This document shows, in pieces, positions 1-12,298 of a stretch of DNA of 64,000 bases. This stretch comes from Hypomyces perniciosus. Its lineage: Eukaryota > Ascomycota > Sordariomycetes > Hypocreales > Hypocreaceae. The position numbers and the translations under genes are program-made. The notes under the pieces were generated by a model. The model saw nothing but the letters and a program-made list of their open reading frames with translations. It was not told where the DNA came from and made no database searches. The stretch spans positions 1,612,001 through 1,676,000 of the forward strand of contig SPDT01000001.1 of assembly GCA_008477525.1 (NCBI GenBank), written 5' to 3'. Each line of letters starts with the position of its first letter. Position 1 is the stretch's first letter.

Positions 1-1
1 T

Positions 2-801
2 CAAGTCATTGGGCGCCTCCTGTGGGATATAAAGCAACTTGAAACCCTCTCAACTCCCGAATACTTCGACCTGTCGTCGCTGTTCAAGGCCCATCAGCAG
101 TCAAAAACGTCATTACTGCGTGGTCTGGACTGCGTTTTAGAGTCTATGGACCAGCCCTGCTCAACGTGTGACCTTGTCAGCTACAAGTATGTCAAGCACT
201 GCCTTCGTGTTGAATCATCCCCTTCTTGGCTAACAGATATAGTATCTCTTCCCTGCTATGTCATTACTCACACATGTTTGCTTCGGACGACATTATGGAC
301 ATAATTCTATACATTGTCCGGAACATTGTATCTCACGGACCTTCTTCCGATAAAAGCCTCGAGCTTGCGCGACACCGACTCACATCAGCCATGAAGTCCA
401 ATCCAGTACAGGCAAGAAAGCTGCTTTGGCATGCTGGCCAAATAGTCGCAGTTGCTAATGAGTACCTCGTTTCTGCGCCGTGCGAGATCATGCGTTTGTT
501 CATGGCGTACATCTTTATACTCGCATATGCGAAGTACTGCCCACAGGAAGATCAACCAGATGTGGTTGACCCGGTTCGACTCGATATTCCGGGTCGCCAA
601 GTCGAATACAGAAAGGTCGTGACGGAATGGATTTTCCATGGTGGTCCTGCTCAAATCGGCTCAGCAGAGCGTGTCTACTTTCAGTGCTCAACAGCTGAAA
701 TCACACGAGATGCGCAGAATATGTTTCAACGGCTACGGTCATGGGGGCTTGCTGAGAGGTTTGCAAAGATTTTGCAATATTTTGAGGAAAATGATGGATA
801 A
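2..801 (+). CDS. C-terminal part of a fungal transcription factor (5' end outside window)
   Basis: The frame is open from base 2 to a GTATGT donor at 187. A 50-nt intron (187-236, ending TAACAG) restores phase into an open frame that stops at 801. The spliced product is 249 residues of C-terminus. It is helical and Leu/Cys-rich and has no zinc finger in the part seen. It ends with an RLRSWGLAERFAKIL-type helix, like the tail of fungal-specific transcription factor (Fungal_trans) regions of C2H2 or Zn2Cys6 proteins. The DNA-binding domain would lie left of the window. The stop is 62 bp from the stop of the convergent cyclase gene. Family assignment rests on the tail pattern and composition only, so an unrelated fungal regulatory protein is possible. 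Confidence 0.55.
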
Positions 802-863
802 GAAGATTAACAAGTGCTTGGCATCATTCACTTCCCATCTTGTCTCATCATTCCCACTACTTC

Positions 864-1958
864 TCAGAAAATTGCAAGGCAATTTGGTGGGCTGCTCACG
901 CCTCCAGGCATGTTCAAGGGAGCGCTTGTAACAAAAAACTCCCAACGGCCTAGCTCCTGACATAGGCAGCTCAGCTCTTCCAGATCAAAGAGCTCTCCAA
1001 CTGCAAGTCCCCACCCAGCAATGAGATACTCGTGCATGAAGACACCCGGCACTTCGCTCCCATCGTCCCTCTTATATGACTTGTACGGCGGATAAACTTC
1101 CAGGGAGACGGCATCACTCGCGACTGCAGCAAACCCCTCGTCCCATATCCATCGCAGCATCTCCTCCGTCCCTTCGATGCCAGCGTGCTGCGGACTTGGG
1201 TTTTGCGCGTAGGCTTGCTTATCCGCTGAGCTCATCTGTGTATCCCACTCTTTGGTCAGGCCCACTCTGACGAAGACAATGTCACCTCGCCGGAAACTGA
1301 CCCCTTGCTCTTGCGCAATTTGCTTAAGCACGCGGAGCGGGATGGCGTGATCGGATAGGGCTTTGTAGCTGATGGAGTTCTTCTCGGCGAAAGTCGCATA
1401 GTCCAGCAATACGCCTCTGCCGCAGATCCCCTCCTTTGCCCAGTGTTGGATGCCTAACCGATGGTTTGAGCGGTCCCATATCTCATTCCGCGTCATACCA
1501 CCATAAAATAGCCTTCTTGACGGATCGTCTTCGGTAGGGAACGGCGCAGAAAAGTGTCTCAGTCCGTCCCATTGGGAGGATTGTTGGGGGTTGAAGATGT
1601 ATATGTCATCATACCCCGCGCCGCCAAGAATGGGGGTGATGTGGTGCTGGACAGGAGCACGACTGAAGTTGGCAATGTCCAGCTTCGTCAGGCTCCAGTT
1701 CAGCGAGACACGGATGCCTGTCTTGATGCACGATCGAGCGGCCTCGGCGACGACTTCAGGGGTGAGAAGCACCAGGCGTCCCACGCCTTCCTCTCTGGAT
1801 CCAGGCTTGCCCGGCCATACTCGTCGCTTGTCGGGGAGGGAATCATAGGGTGTATGGTGAAGGGAAGACGAAGATCCATTTGTCTTATTGGCCGAGGTGG
1901 TTTGGGTGGCGCCCATGTCGTCCCCTCTGGCCGAGCGAGTGTTTCCAGAGTCCAACAT
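864..1958 (-). CDS. Putative cyclase-family (kynurenine formamidase-like fold) enzyme, 364 aa
   Basis: One uninterrupted frame of 364 residues. Residues 128-137 read SQWDGLRHFS, the fungal version of the metal-binding HxDxxxH region of the putative cyclase family (PF04199). Other fungal-cyclase landmarks follow: FYGGM, a GICGRGVLLDY segment and a GDIVFVRVGL segment. Bacterial relatives are metal-dependent hydrolases such as kynurenine formamidase and isatin hydrolase; the fungal substrates are largely unknown, so no reaction is assigned. There is no signal peptide, so it is probably cytosolic. The first 50 residues are low-complexity (Ser/Thr/Asn), and translation could instead begin at Met15. 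It converges on the transcription factor fragment and lies upstream of a sugar transporter on the same strand, which could suggest a shared catabolic role, but nothing in the sequence proves it. Confidence 0.8.
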   Translation of the reverse strand: MLDSGNTRSARGDDMGATQTTSANKTNGSSSSLHHTPYDSLPDKRRVWPGKPGSREEGVGRLVLLTPEVVAEAARSCIKTGIRVSLNWSLTKLDIANFSRAPVQHHITPILGGAGYDDIYIFNPQQSSQWDGLRHFSAPFPTEDDPSRRLFYGGMTRNEIWDRSNHRLGIQHWAKEGICGRGVLLDYATFAEKNSISYKALSDHAIPLRVLKQIAQEQGVSFRRGDIVFVRVGLTKEWDTQMSSADKQAYAQNPSPQHAGIEGTEEMLRWIWDEGFAAVASDAVSLEVYPPYKSYKRDDGSEVPGVFMHEYLIAGWGLAVGELFDLEELSCLCQELGRWEFFVTSAPLNMPGGVSSPPNCLAIF

Positions 1959-2614
1959 GATGATAACAGAGCAAAGCGGATAGATGAGCGAAGTCGTGGG
2001 AGCAGACGAGTATTAGCAGAACAAACAGCATATAAAGCCATTGTGACCAATTTAACAATCCCCCAACCTGTGGAGCTTCTAACTACCCGCCCGCCCGCCA
2101 TGGATGCGGGAAGTTTGCATGTGGCACGTCCGAGGTGATGCTAGTTTCGATAACGAATCTGGGGGTGGCAACATCCGGCCGCAGCGGAATGGGATGGGCA
2201 TCTCGGGACGTTGTACCAAGTAGGAATGGCGTTTGAGAGATTATCAATCAATCCGGTCCGAAGATAATGGTTCCATCAGCACGGGTGAGCCCTGTCTTGC
2301 CGTGCCGTACGTGGGCTTGTGTGCCACCTATGTGGACCATTCGTTTATGGACTTTGGAGCTTGTGTTGGCAAGGGTTAATTTGGCGGCGCCACTAAGAGG
2401 ACGTTGGGAATCAACGTTTATCATTGAATGTATCATTAAATTATCTGGTTAGAAACGATGTGAATCTGAAAACAAGATTTGTGTCATCTATCATTTTCCC
2501 ATTCAATTGTACTAACACGCTGTTGGTCCTTTGTTCCCGTCCCAGTACTACCCGCGCTCAAACACAATAATGAATTCTCTAAAATGAACAAGAAAACCAC
2601 TTCTCTTAGCCATT
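1959..2614. other. Intergenic region, cyclase promoter and transporter 3' end
   Basis: No coding frame is supported here. It should contain the promoter of the cyclase gene and the 3' UTR of the transporter gene, both on the minus strand. The part next to the transporter stop (2440-2580) is AT-rich. Confidence 0.6.
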
Positions 2615-4469
2615 CTACGCCTTAGTCGTCTCAGTGATGGTAGTCACATCTTGGGTCTTCAAGAACTCATCCAGCTCCTTGCGTTGCTCCTCCGACACAT
2701 CGTTCACATGAACCGCCACATCGTCTCCGAATTTTGCTGAAATTTCCTCGAGAGACAGCCTTGCAGTCTCGGGGAAATAGAAGTATACAATGGGGATGAA
2801 GACGATGCACCACACGATGATGACGAGGTAGTACTTCCAGCCTACCTGCTCTATTCCGATTGGTGCGGTTTGAAGAAGGATAATGGTTGAAGCGAATTGG
2901 CCGAAAAGGGAGAAACCCATGCCGATGGGACGGATTTCAGTAGGGAAGATCTCGGACACGTAGAGATACATGGTGGTATCACAACCAGTACTGTGGCAGG
3001 TTAGCACGTCTGATGTTTGGTGAGGCCGGAGACGAGGGGAATTTGCGAGACTTACCCTTGGAACGCGAGGTATAAAAATATGAAGAACACGCCCGCTGCG
3101 TTACCCGCTTGGTTGGTAGTACCGGCGTATTGCGCGATGCAGCCTGCAAGACCAGCTGTTGTGAAGAGACAGCCAAAGAGGCCGATCATGAACATCCATC
3201 GGCGCGAGTTGACCTTGTCATGCAGCCAGGCTCCTAGAGGATTGTATATCAGACCAGCCGTGGTCAACCACAGGGCAGATAGAAGCAAGGGCATGAAGGT
3301 CTTCTGCCCGAGGTTGGTGTACAGGATGACGGAGTAGTTGTTCTGATGCCAGCCAGTCAGGTAAAGCTAGGAAACCACAAAGACGGAAGAATACTCACAA
3401 TGACAAGCGGTCCGCCAAATTCTGCGCCCCATTGCGTGAGGAATCCAATGATCATGCGCTTGCGGTAACTCTTCTTCTTAATCACAGCCGTCCAGGGTGT
3501 GCAGTTAATAGCCTTGAGCTTCCGCGCATCAAGCGCAATCTGCATCTTGACCTGGTAGAGCTCCTCCTTGGCCACTAGCTCATCAGGGTCATCTGGAGAC
3601 CTGCGCAGCTCTCGAATGACTTTCCACGCCTGCTCGACTCTGCCCTGCTGCAGCAGCCAACGCGGGGAGCGGGGGATCCAGATAGACGTGACGAGGAGCA
3701 CAATGGGCGCTAGGCACTGTACGCAGAGGGGGAACCGCCAGGCAAAGGACTCGTTCACGTCTGTTGCAAAATAGCATGCGAAGCCTAGCCAGCCAGATAA
3801 CATGTAGCCAAACACGAGGAAGATGGCGTGATGGCCGACGAGCCAGCCTCTCTTGTCGGGGGGCGAAAGCTCAGAGAGATACATCGGGCAGACAGTAACG
3901 AGAATGCCGATTCCCAGACCAGAGATGACTCGACCAACTTGAAACATGCTTGTAGGGTCGCGTCATGTTAGCATGCAAGTCGGTTTACACGGTCCACGAG
4001 AGCATGTTCGCGTGTTGAAGAGAAGAGAAGAGAAGAGAAGAAGCAGAACGCACGCCAAGTTTGCAGCACCACCTTGAAACGCGCCTCCAAGAACCGCACA
4101 CGCGGCGCCGATCTGGATTGACGGCTTTCTCCCAAGGGACGATGCTGCCCACATGATGAAGAGACTTCCAATAGCGCCGCCAGCGCTATAGATGCCATTT
4201 GCCGTAGCAATGGCGGTTGAGGTCTTGGTGGCATATCCCTCCTCCCCCTGCATGGGGAGGTCGAAGAAGCGATACCATCCCGGTTGGCCAATGGTGCTGC
4301 CAATGATGGCAGAGCAATAGCCGTACGTCTATATGCGCGTCAGTAAGTCGTATCAGCTATAGAAAGAAGCGTGAGGGCGGCATACGAAGGACCCAAAAGC
4401 AACCGCTATGGTTACGAGGCGATTGTACGGACTGGTTTGAGACCGACGCGGCGCGCTGGTGGAGGCCAT
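2615..4469 (-). CDS. MFS sugar transporter, five exons, 532 aa
   Basis: Exons 4469-4386, 4328-4051, 3948-3399, 3366-3056 and 2990-2615 join in phase to 532 residues. The start is the only ATG compatible with exon 1 (MASTSAPRR...). The protein has about 12 hydrophobic segments. The sugar-porter landmarks are GRVISGLGIG before the conserved SEL of TM4, a SPRWLLQQGR motif in the central loop, NSRRW before TM8, and FPETARLSLEE after TM12, a variant of the usual PETKG. It resembles the fungal lactose-permease/hexose-transporter group, so it probably imports a sugar across the plasma membrane by proton symport. The substrate cannot be read from sequence. Intron 2 carries an (AGAGA)n tract at about 4017-4040. 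The neighbouring cyclase is co-oriented 656 bp downstream. Confidence 0.9.
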
Positions 4470-6016
4470 GGCAAATGGGATTCCCTTTTTCACCCCTCTC
4501 TCTCTTTGTGCTCGTAAGAAGAAACGCAGTTGGGAGAAAAGAAGATAGCAGCTATGGCCACAAGGCCCTGGGACACTGATTCATTAAATGGAGGTACGTA
4601 TTCTGTACCTATACGAAGTGCTCTCAGCACAAGAGACAAGAGAAGACATCGCGATCTCCATCAGCACGCTAGTGATTGGGTTATTCAAGTGCCAGCCTTG
4701 TCCACTCTTAGCGCCCTGCCCTGTCTAGTCTAATAACTATCTGCCGTTTCCGCGATGTCCGGGATAACCCCCCGGGTCTCCGGAACGTGCCGCCGGACCG
4801 GACCCTCCGTCTGTCTTTAAATATTAGTACTCCGTATGTATCTATCATATTCAAGTTCAATGTGATTCCGGTGTGAAAGCCCCGCGGAGGGCGCGATGCA
4901 GGGGTGAATACGAGGGGTGAATACGAGTATGAACGATGTGATAATAATAGTATGGCGAGGGAGAAATCTTCACTTCAGTCAACGTGCAACAACCAACCAA
5001 GTGACAGAAAAACAGGGGCCCTTGACGGGATATATGCCTTCAAAAACTTGCGCATTTTATTTTTAAACATTTATTGTCATATTTTGATGTTGGTACGTAT
5101 GATCAGTCACTTCAAGTGTTGTTCGCAGTGAAGTGTGTCCTGCCCCCCTGTTATTCTGTCACCCCGTTTGTCTGGCTTGTTGTTTGTTGTTTGTTGTACG
5201 GAGTACTCCGACAGTTGCTGAATGTCACATAAACCTGGTCTGGACCCGCAGTTTGTAGAATTCGCCAGTTGGATTCAAATACAATACATGCAATCTTCGT
5301 AGTTTGGAGGGAAAATGCCGGGCCAGGAAGATTCAATAAAAAGTCATGACCAATCCTAGCCGCTTTACTCACCAGCCCTAACTAACTTGAATGATGTTAC
5401 CATCATGACAGCTGACGGGTTCTAGCTTTTCGCTCTTCTTTCTTAATTGGTCGCTCATCGGCTTGAAAGTGTATACTCGGCTCAAGGCTGTATTTACTTT
5501 ATATCTGAGCGATTTTGCCGTTTTATTTTGGGCCCCACAAAAACTATGGCATATGTTCTTGGTGACTGCATTCAAGATTGTTGCTTCACATTGGGATAGC
5601 CATCCAATTCTTCAAGTGAATAAGATCTGGTTCTTAAGTTGATTAACGACAAATTGCCATCTTTCCTCTATTCTCGTTCCCTGTAGTTCACGCTTAAAGA
5701 CTTTAACAACCGCCAGAAAGTCCTATACACAAGCACCTACTCAAAGGGGCCCCTCTCGGCCCCTATATACATGATGGCATTGGATGGTAATGAGAAAAAG
5801 TGAACGGTGGTAACTTAGCCAGCTATTGCCAGGGGAGGAAACATCCTAAACGATTTGACGGTCTTGGGAAAGATTGTACATCACAGCATCAGTTACACTT
5901 AGGCATAAAGAAGGGCAGTTTTCTCTCATTTGTTTTCTAAACACAAATCACCACGCCTGTTCGGCATCATTACATTCTGTCACCACCTGTTCCCTTCCCC
6001 TTCCTGGAACTTACAA
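4470..6016. other. Intergenic region
   Basis: About 1.5 kb between the transporter start and the 3' end of the kinase-like gene. Only short unsupported frames are present. It contains TACTCCGTA at 4828-4836 and TACGGAGTA at 5197-5205; the latter is immediately followed by a partial inverted copy. Confidence 0.6.
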
Positions 6017-7115
6017 TCAGATAAATTCCGATTCGTCATCCTGCTCGGGCGGGGCTATTTCGACAGGTTCATCAAAATGGGTGCGAGATATCTGAGCCTC
6101 TGTAGGCCCGGCCCATCCTTCCCGATTCTCCCATCGAGTCTTGAGCCACCCTTTGAAAGCCTCCGGTCGTGATCGATGTGGTCGAGGGACCCACGATTCA
6201 AATTCCTCTGGGAATTCGTCCCAGTACCTATATCGAGGACAGATAGGAAGTTCGTGGTTAAACTTGCTGGATTTTTTTCTCGGCATGTGGCTGAGTCCAA
6301 ACAACTGAGTTGTCGAAGTCGATGAGAAGGACCCTCTTAAAGGTTTGGGTCTCGAAGTCCAGTCCGACAAGCATGATGTTGCTTGGAGCAAAGTTCCGAT
6401 GGGATATGGAGTGGTGTCGAAGTTTGCACTCAACCTCGAGAGCTTGCGCGAAGATCTCCAGTCGCATTTCCGGGGAAATACGAAGAAATTCACGACGTGT
6501 CACAAGCGAACCCAAAGTGATACCACCATCAATATATTCCATGAGTATCATGCGAACCGGCCTTTGGGCGCCCTCAAAATCTATGTTGAAGGTCCATGAG
6601 CCATAGTATTTTGGCGCCAGCTCGCCATCGACGCCCTTGGACTTCAACTCTTCATACACAGCAGTCTCTCTGCTGTAATCATGGTTTGCCAACCACGTCA
6701 CAGGTAGCGGAAACTTCAGTGGACACTCAATGTCGTAATAAAAAGGGTCATAGATTTTTGCGACATAGACCTTATCCGTATTATCATCAAGGTAGCAACG
6801 CACAAGCTGTACACTCCTGGAACCGATCTCCTCGATCTTGTCGATCTTGGTGATGATGTGAAGGATGTGGACCGTTGTGTCTGAATGGGGCGGCGTGTCT
6901 GCAACGGGATGTCGAAGACACCATTCGCTCTGGGTAAAATTTAGAATTCCGGGTTTTTTTCGGGATCCATGGTATACCCATGTCCATATGGCCTTGGCTG
7001 AGTGTGTCGCCGAATAGACAGAGCGAGTTTGTCGCGGTAAGGGCAGGGTGGCAGCTTAGAAGTTAGGGTCGGGCTTGCGTTCCAACCACGACTCTGACAA
7101 ATCGCATCGGTCCAT
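6017..7115 (-). pseudogene. Protein kinase-like gene with a frameshift and an in-frame stop
   Basis: A long frame ending at 6258 shows kinase-fold landmarks: VYVAKIYD (Lys strand), an RMILMEYIDGG hinge, HRNFAPSNIML (catalytic loop with HRN instead of HRD) and VLLIDFDNSV (DFD instead of DFG). This is the pattern of the fungal small kinase-like/phosphotransferase family. The family-like C-terminus (PICPRYRYWDEFPEEFESW) continues in another frame, and the switch falls in an A7 run (T7 at 6272-6278 on the plus strand). Upstream, the same frame reaches a conserved-looking segment but no ATG until 7115, with a TAA at 7058-7056 in between. It is therefore a pseudogene, or it has one sequencing error in the homopolymer plus an unrecognised first intron. 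Confidence 0.6.
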
Positions 7116-7900
7116 CTTAGGAGATAAGGTCTAGTTTGTTCAGGCAACTGAGTTGCTGAAGTCTTGGGTAAAGGATCGAGATGTTGACGGGGAATTGGAA
7201 TGAATTTATATACTTGGACGAAATCCCCTTGTAGAGGGTGGTATGGCAAAGTTTTATCCCACTTGGTTTTAGCGCAGGCGACCCAAAGGAAAAACTACTC
7301 TGAAACGAAAGGAGACGAGAGACAAAGGATGTCGGTTGGCGATGAAAAGGGCACAAAGAGCCTTGAAACGCCAAGTTTCTTTCAGCGGCATTGATCTCCA
7401 TTTCTTTCATGTTCAAAACAAGAGACACGATCCTTGTTTTTTCTTTCTCATCAGAAAGACATCTACTCTGTACAAAACGCCCGTGTTCATAGTGATATGC
7501 TATTGTTTTTGTTTCCCCTTTGGGTTTTTGGATGGCTTTGTTCAATGGAATGCTGTGAGAACATCGCCACAAATGTCACACCACCACCAGTACTCTTTGT
7601 TGGCACCCCGAATGTTACTTGACAAGATAAGAAACGAACACGTTCACAACGACGACTTTGATCACGTCATTTTGCCAAGGGAGAAAATATGGACGGCTGG
7701 GTAAATCTCCATGCCCGTGTTGCTTTGCTGACTCTCTCCCTGAATAGACGGCTTCAACTCAGAATGTTGCCAGCCATCTGCAGCAATTGGGTCATTTCGG
7801 AACGCATTGAGCTACCTTTTGCACTCATCAACTACCTACAGAAAGAAGCTCAGAGTTCATTGTCAAGTGGAGGGCGCATCTTTATCAAGAAAGAAGCTAA
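7116..7900. other. Intergenic region upstream of tRNA-Leu
   Basis: No convincing gene. A 151-codon minus-strand frame (7117-7572) has no recognisable domain and overlaps the possible 5' end of the kinase-like gene; it could hold that gene's first exon or leader. Confidence 0.45.
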
Positions 7901-8009
7901 GGCGGGTTGGTGGAGTGGTCTAACACGTGCGACTCAAGATTAAGATCTTGATCCTTTCAAAGGATTTCGCATCTCGAAAGAGGCGTGGGTTCGAATCCCA
8001 CACCCGTCA
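7901..8009 (+). tRNA. tRNA-Leu (anticodon CAA) with a 27-nt intron
   Basis: The acceptor stem GGCGGGT (7901-7907) pairs with ACCCGTC (8002-8008), followed by discriminator A at 8009. The anticodon stem TGCGA (7928-7932) pairs with TCGCA (7967-7971). The loop reads C-T-CAA-G, with anticodon CAA at 7935-7937, and a 27-nt intron (7939-7965) after position 37, the canonical site. A long variable arm (TCTCGAAAGAGG) is typical of class II leucine tRNAs. The T arm GTGGG-TTCGAAT-CCCAC provides the B box. It decodes UUG leucine codons. Confidence 0.95.
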
Positions 8010-8015
8010 TTTTTT
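8010..8015 (+). terminator. RNA polymerase III terminator
   Basis: A run of six T residues directly follows the tRNA discriminator base, the usual Pol III stop signal. Confidence 0.8.
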
Positions 8016-9125
8016 GCCTTGTTTTCCGTTTTAAAAGCTTTACTTTTTGGTTGTATCGTATCGCTGCTTAATGCTAAGTTAAACAAACCCCAATATCATA
8101 CTCACGGTGGAATCTGTCAGATATACCTGGGACATAACCTTATTTTTCTTAATGCAAGATAACTTACAAGATGTTCATTTACATATTCTTGACAGAAAGT
8201 GACCGAGCAACTGGTAAGAGCTTGAATGTGATAGCACCTTTCTCCGATATTGCAGGGATGCTTTACTTGGAACAGTGAAATCGACAGTCTACCAGACAAT
8301 AAACAGTCATCGGCGACCTGCTTAGGGCAAGATTATTCTCATCAGCGTCAAGGCCCAAAGACCAACATGTGGAGGGATAAAAGCTTCTAAGATCCTGCCG
8401 TCGCCTAGAGATTCTTTACATATCAACCTCGACACATCCTGTCTTGGCCCTCACACTTCACCACCAAATCTCTTCTTCACAAGCAAGGCTAGCCTCGCGC
8501 AGCAATGAAAAGAACAAAAACACGCCTGTCAGACGTCCATCAACACCCACCCTGCCAGTGCGCCCTAAGGCAGACCACTAACAGGGTCGAGATCATTAAG
8601 ATAACAGCTCTCTATACAGCAGTCGCACAAAGCAACCACCGCCATCCTTGCGGACAGGGCGAGAGGACCAGAGGATTCACTCTAGGGTGTCGAGGATATG
8701 CGCTCATCAACCAGGGTGGGCTCTGTGGCTCTTTTAGGGAACCAAGAGAGAGTCGAATACTATAGAAATGATTCTCCTGCAGAAATTGTTAGCCGTGGGA
8801 GTCGAGAGGAGAGAAGAGGCTGCAGTAGGGGTGCACATACTGAAGTATTGTCGACGTGAAGAAGAAAGGAAAAAAAGTCCAAACAGCGGCGGGCGAGTCG
8901 AGATTATATACCTACAATTTCGCGGGCGGTGGGAGAGACTGATCGCTACACCGCCAAAACTTTTTTTTTTTGAGCGGCAGAATTTGACATTTGTTGGGGG
9001 TACGAAGTATTACGTCTCCGCATGCTTTGACGTGCGCTGTCGGCCCCCACCAACAAAAGGACTTTTCCTCCGGTTGTCGGACGCAACTGAGACAATACTC
9101 CAGCATCTCCAATTGTGTGGTCAAG
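8016..9125. other. Intergenic region with LYS12 promoter
   Basis: No gene is supported. An 86-codon frame at 8505-8765 has no domain and no splice context. There is a T10 tract at about 8961 and TACGAAGTA at 9001-9009, 117 bp before the LYS12 ATG. I saw no clear TGACTCA (Gcn4/CPC1) box in the last 200 bp. Confidence 0.5.
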
Positions 9126-10286
<1,161 letters not shown>

Positions 10287-11194
10287 GCCACATTTGGAGT
10301 TAGATACCCATAAATAGAATGCTCGTCCCCTCACACGTTGATCATCTTGTGGTGTTGCTGTGACAAATCGTATGCAAGTCCGTTGAGATCCACCGTGTTT
10401 CTGTATGTCAACATGACAATGATGCATGACGAATGTGCCGGGGTACGTTTCACTAAGCAATCGCCAAGCCGTCATCTCTTCTACACCTCGCGATGAGATC
10501 TAGCCAGATCACAGCTTCGTGCCAGTAAGAAACCCGCGTGCACACATAGACAGGGCAAATGGGATTCCTCTACGGAGAACCCTGCAGTGCCAAGACACCG
10601 CGTCATCCAGTCAGCACCTTGATCGATCTGGAGGGTCGAAGCCGAGGTGGGCAAGTCTAGAATCGTAAACGTTGTCTCCAACATGTTCACGGGATCAGAA
10701 AAATTATCAGCAATTTGGTAATGAAAATCCCACTTCATGTCATGAGACGCTAGGGCCTCAGCCTCCTAAGCGTCGGTCTGCACCTCTGCCAGCCAATATG
10801 GCGGTACCGAGCCCCAGTGCTTCTCTAACATGTATGTAAAAATTATGCAAGAAAAACCCGTTGTCCTGCTATTTCGACCGAGTGGAAACGAACCTAACCA
10901 TGATGAATGAGGGGTCTCATGGTCATAAGCCCCCGGTAACGGCCGAATAGTTGACACTATTATTGATCCAATCAGTTCCCTCGTTGCTCGCAAGACAATG
11001 TATTATAAATGGTGCTCGCTGGTTGACAGCTGGGAGTTGACATGTCACGATTGTTGTCTACTCACTCATCTGACTCCTGTAAAACCCGAGGGCTGTGAAT
11101 TTTCCACCGTTATACGGGGTAGATATTGAGGAAAACCAGCCACGGCCAATAACAAATTCACCTCGTATCTTCAGAATAATATTTAGTGGGGAAA
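10287..11194. other. Intergenic region
   Basis: LYS12 3' UTR and the promoter of the amidotransferase gene. Short frames only. I see no recognisable coding, RNA or repeat feature. Confidence 0.55.
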
Positions 11195-12106
11195 ATGGTG
11201 GCCCGAATTTTCCGCTTGGCTATCCTAGAGTGCGATGATCCCTTCCCGACTATCAAAGACTCTCACGGTTCATACGGAGATGTCTATCGGGACTTCCTTG
11301 CCCAAGCGCTCTACGACCAAGCGCTCTACGATCTTGGACCGAGGGGAGACGTCAAGTTCCAGCTGAGCCAATGGGACGTCCTCCATGCGCAAGAATATCC
11401 TAGGATCGACGAGGTCGACGGCTTTTTGCTAACAGGGAGCAGTAAGACTTGACTCTCATAGAATTCTTTTTTGAAACAGTCTAACAAACGGCACCCACAG
11501 AACACAATGCCTTTGACAACGATCCGTGGATTCTGAAGCTTGTCGAATTCGTCAAAACCGTGTACACAACAACAAAGAAACCTGTTGTTGGTTCTTGCTT
11601 TGGCCATCAAATCATCGGTCGTACCCTAGGGGGCAAGGTCGACGTAAACCCTCGAGGGTGGGAGCTTTCAGTGCAGGAAGTCCATTTGAACGAGGAGGGT
11701 CAGAGACTATTCGGTGTTTCTTCGCTGGTAAGCAGTCAAAAATCCTTCGTGTCCCGTTTCGCAGGATTGTCTCTGATGGAAGCATTACATGCAGAATCTG
11801 CACCAATTCCACCGTGACGTGGTCATCGAGGTTCCCAAGGGTGTTGTGAACCTTGGCAGCACCGCAACATGCTCTGTTCAAGCGATGTATGAGCCAGGGC
11901 GCATCCTGTCGTTCCAAGGCCATCCCGAGTTTGACAAAATCATCACCTCCAAGATCTTAGGGTCAAGGTATGTGACGGAGAAGTTAGATGACCTGACGCT
12001 TGCGGATGCCAAGGCGCGAGCTCGGCGTCCACACTCTGGATCATTTCTGGCAACCAAAAATCTGCGAGTTCATGGTAACCAGTCAGGCATGAAGCAGAAA
12101 AGGTGA
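11195..12106 (+). CDS. Class I glutamine amidotransferase-like protein, 261 aa, doubtful C-terminus
   Basis: Exons 11195-11441, 11501-11727 and 11795-12106 join in phase. The nucleophile elbow GSCFGHQ (Cys about 115) follows a KPVVGSCFGHQIIGR strand, the downstream segment LHQFHRDVV is typical of GMP-synthase-like class I amidotransferases in fungi, and GHPEF supplies the catalytic His and Glu. Homologues are small stand-alone GATase1 proteins of unknown acceptor, presumably cytosolic. After RRPHSG (about residue 239) the frame ends in a basic tail without family character, whereas the two other frames over the same bases give IISGN and ICEFM, which look like the expected ending. The last 20-25 residues may therefore be out of frame through a small indel. 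It converges on a Zn2Cys6 regulator. Confidence 0.78.
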
Positions 12107-12298
12107 AGCAGGGAGGATGAAGCCTGCGCAAGCTCTGAAGCGGAACCACACTACTGTTATGTCGACCCAGGCCTGTCGTATGGCGCGCGAAACTCTGACG
12201 GCCCGGCGAGGTTTCTCGGCGTTCACGACGTTGTCAAGGTCCTGGTGGAAATTAATAGGTTCTTGGTTGCTTGCAATATTCTCGATAGTTTGTATAGA

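Noticed and set aside
1554..2138. 194-codon plus-strand frame
   Set aside because: Antisense to the cyclase gene and its promoter; no recognisable domain.
7117..7572. 151-codon minus-strand frame as a separate gene
   Set aside because: No domain; more likely leader or first-exon sequence of the kinase-like gene.
8016..9125. Possible ncRNA between the tRNA and LYS12
   Set aside because: No A/B boxes, Sm site or clear stem set could be supported by eye.
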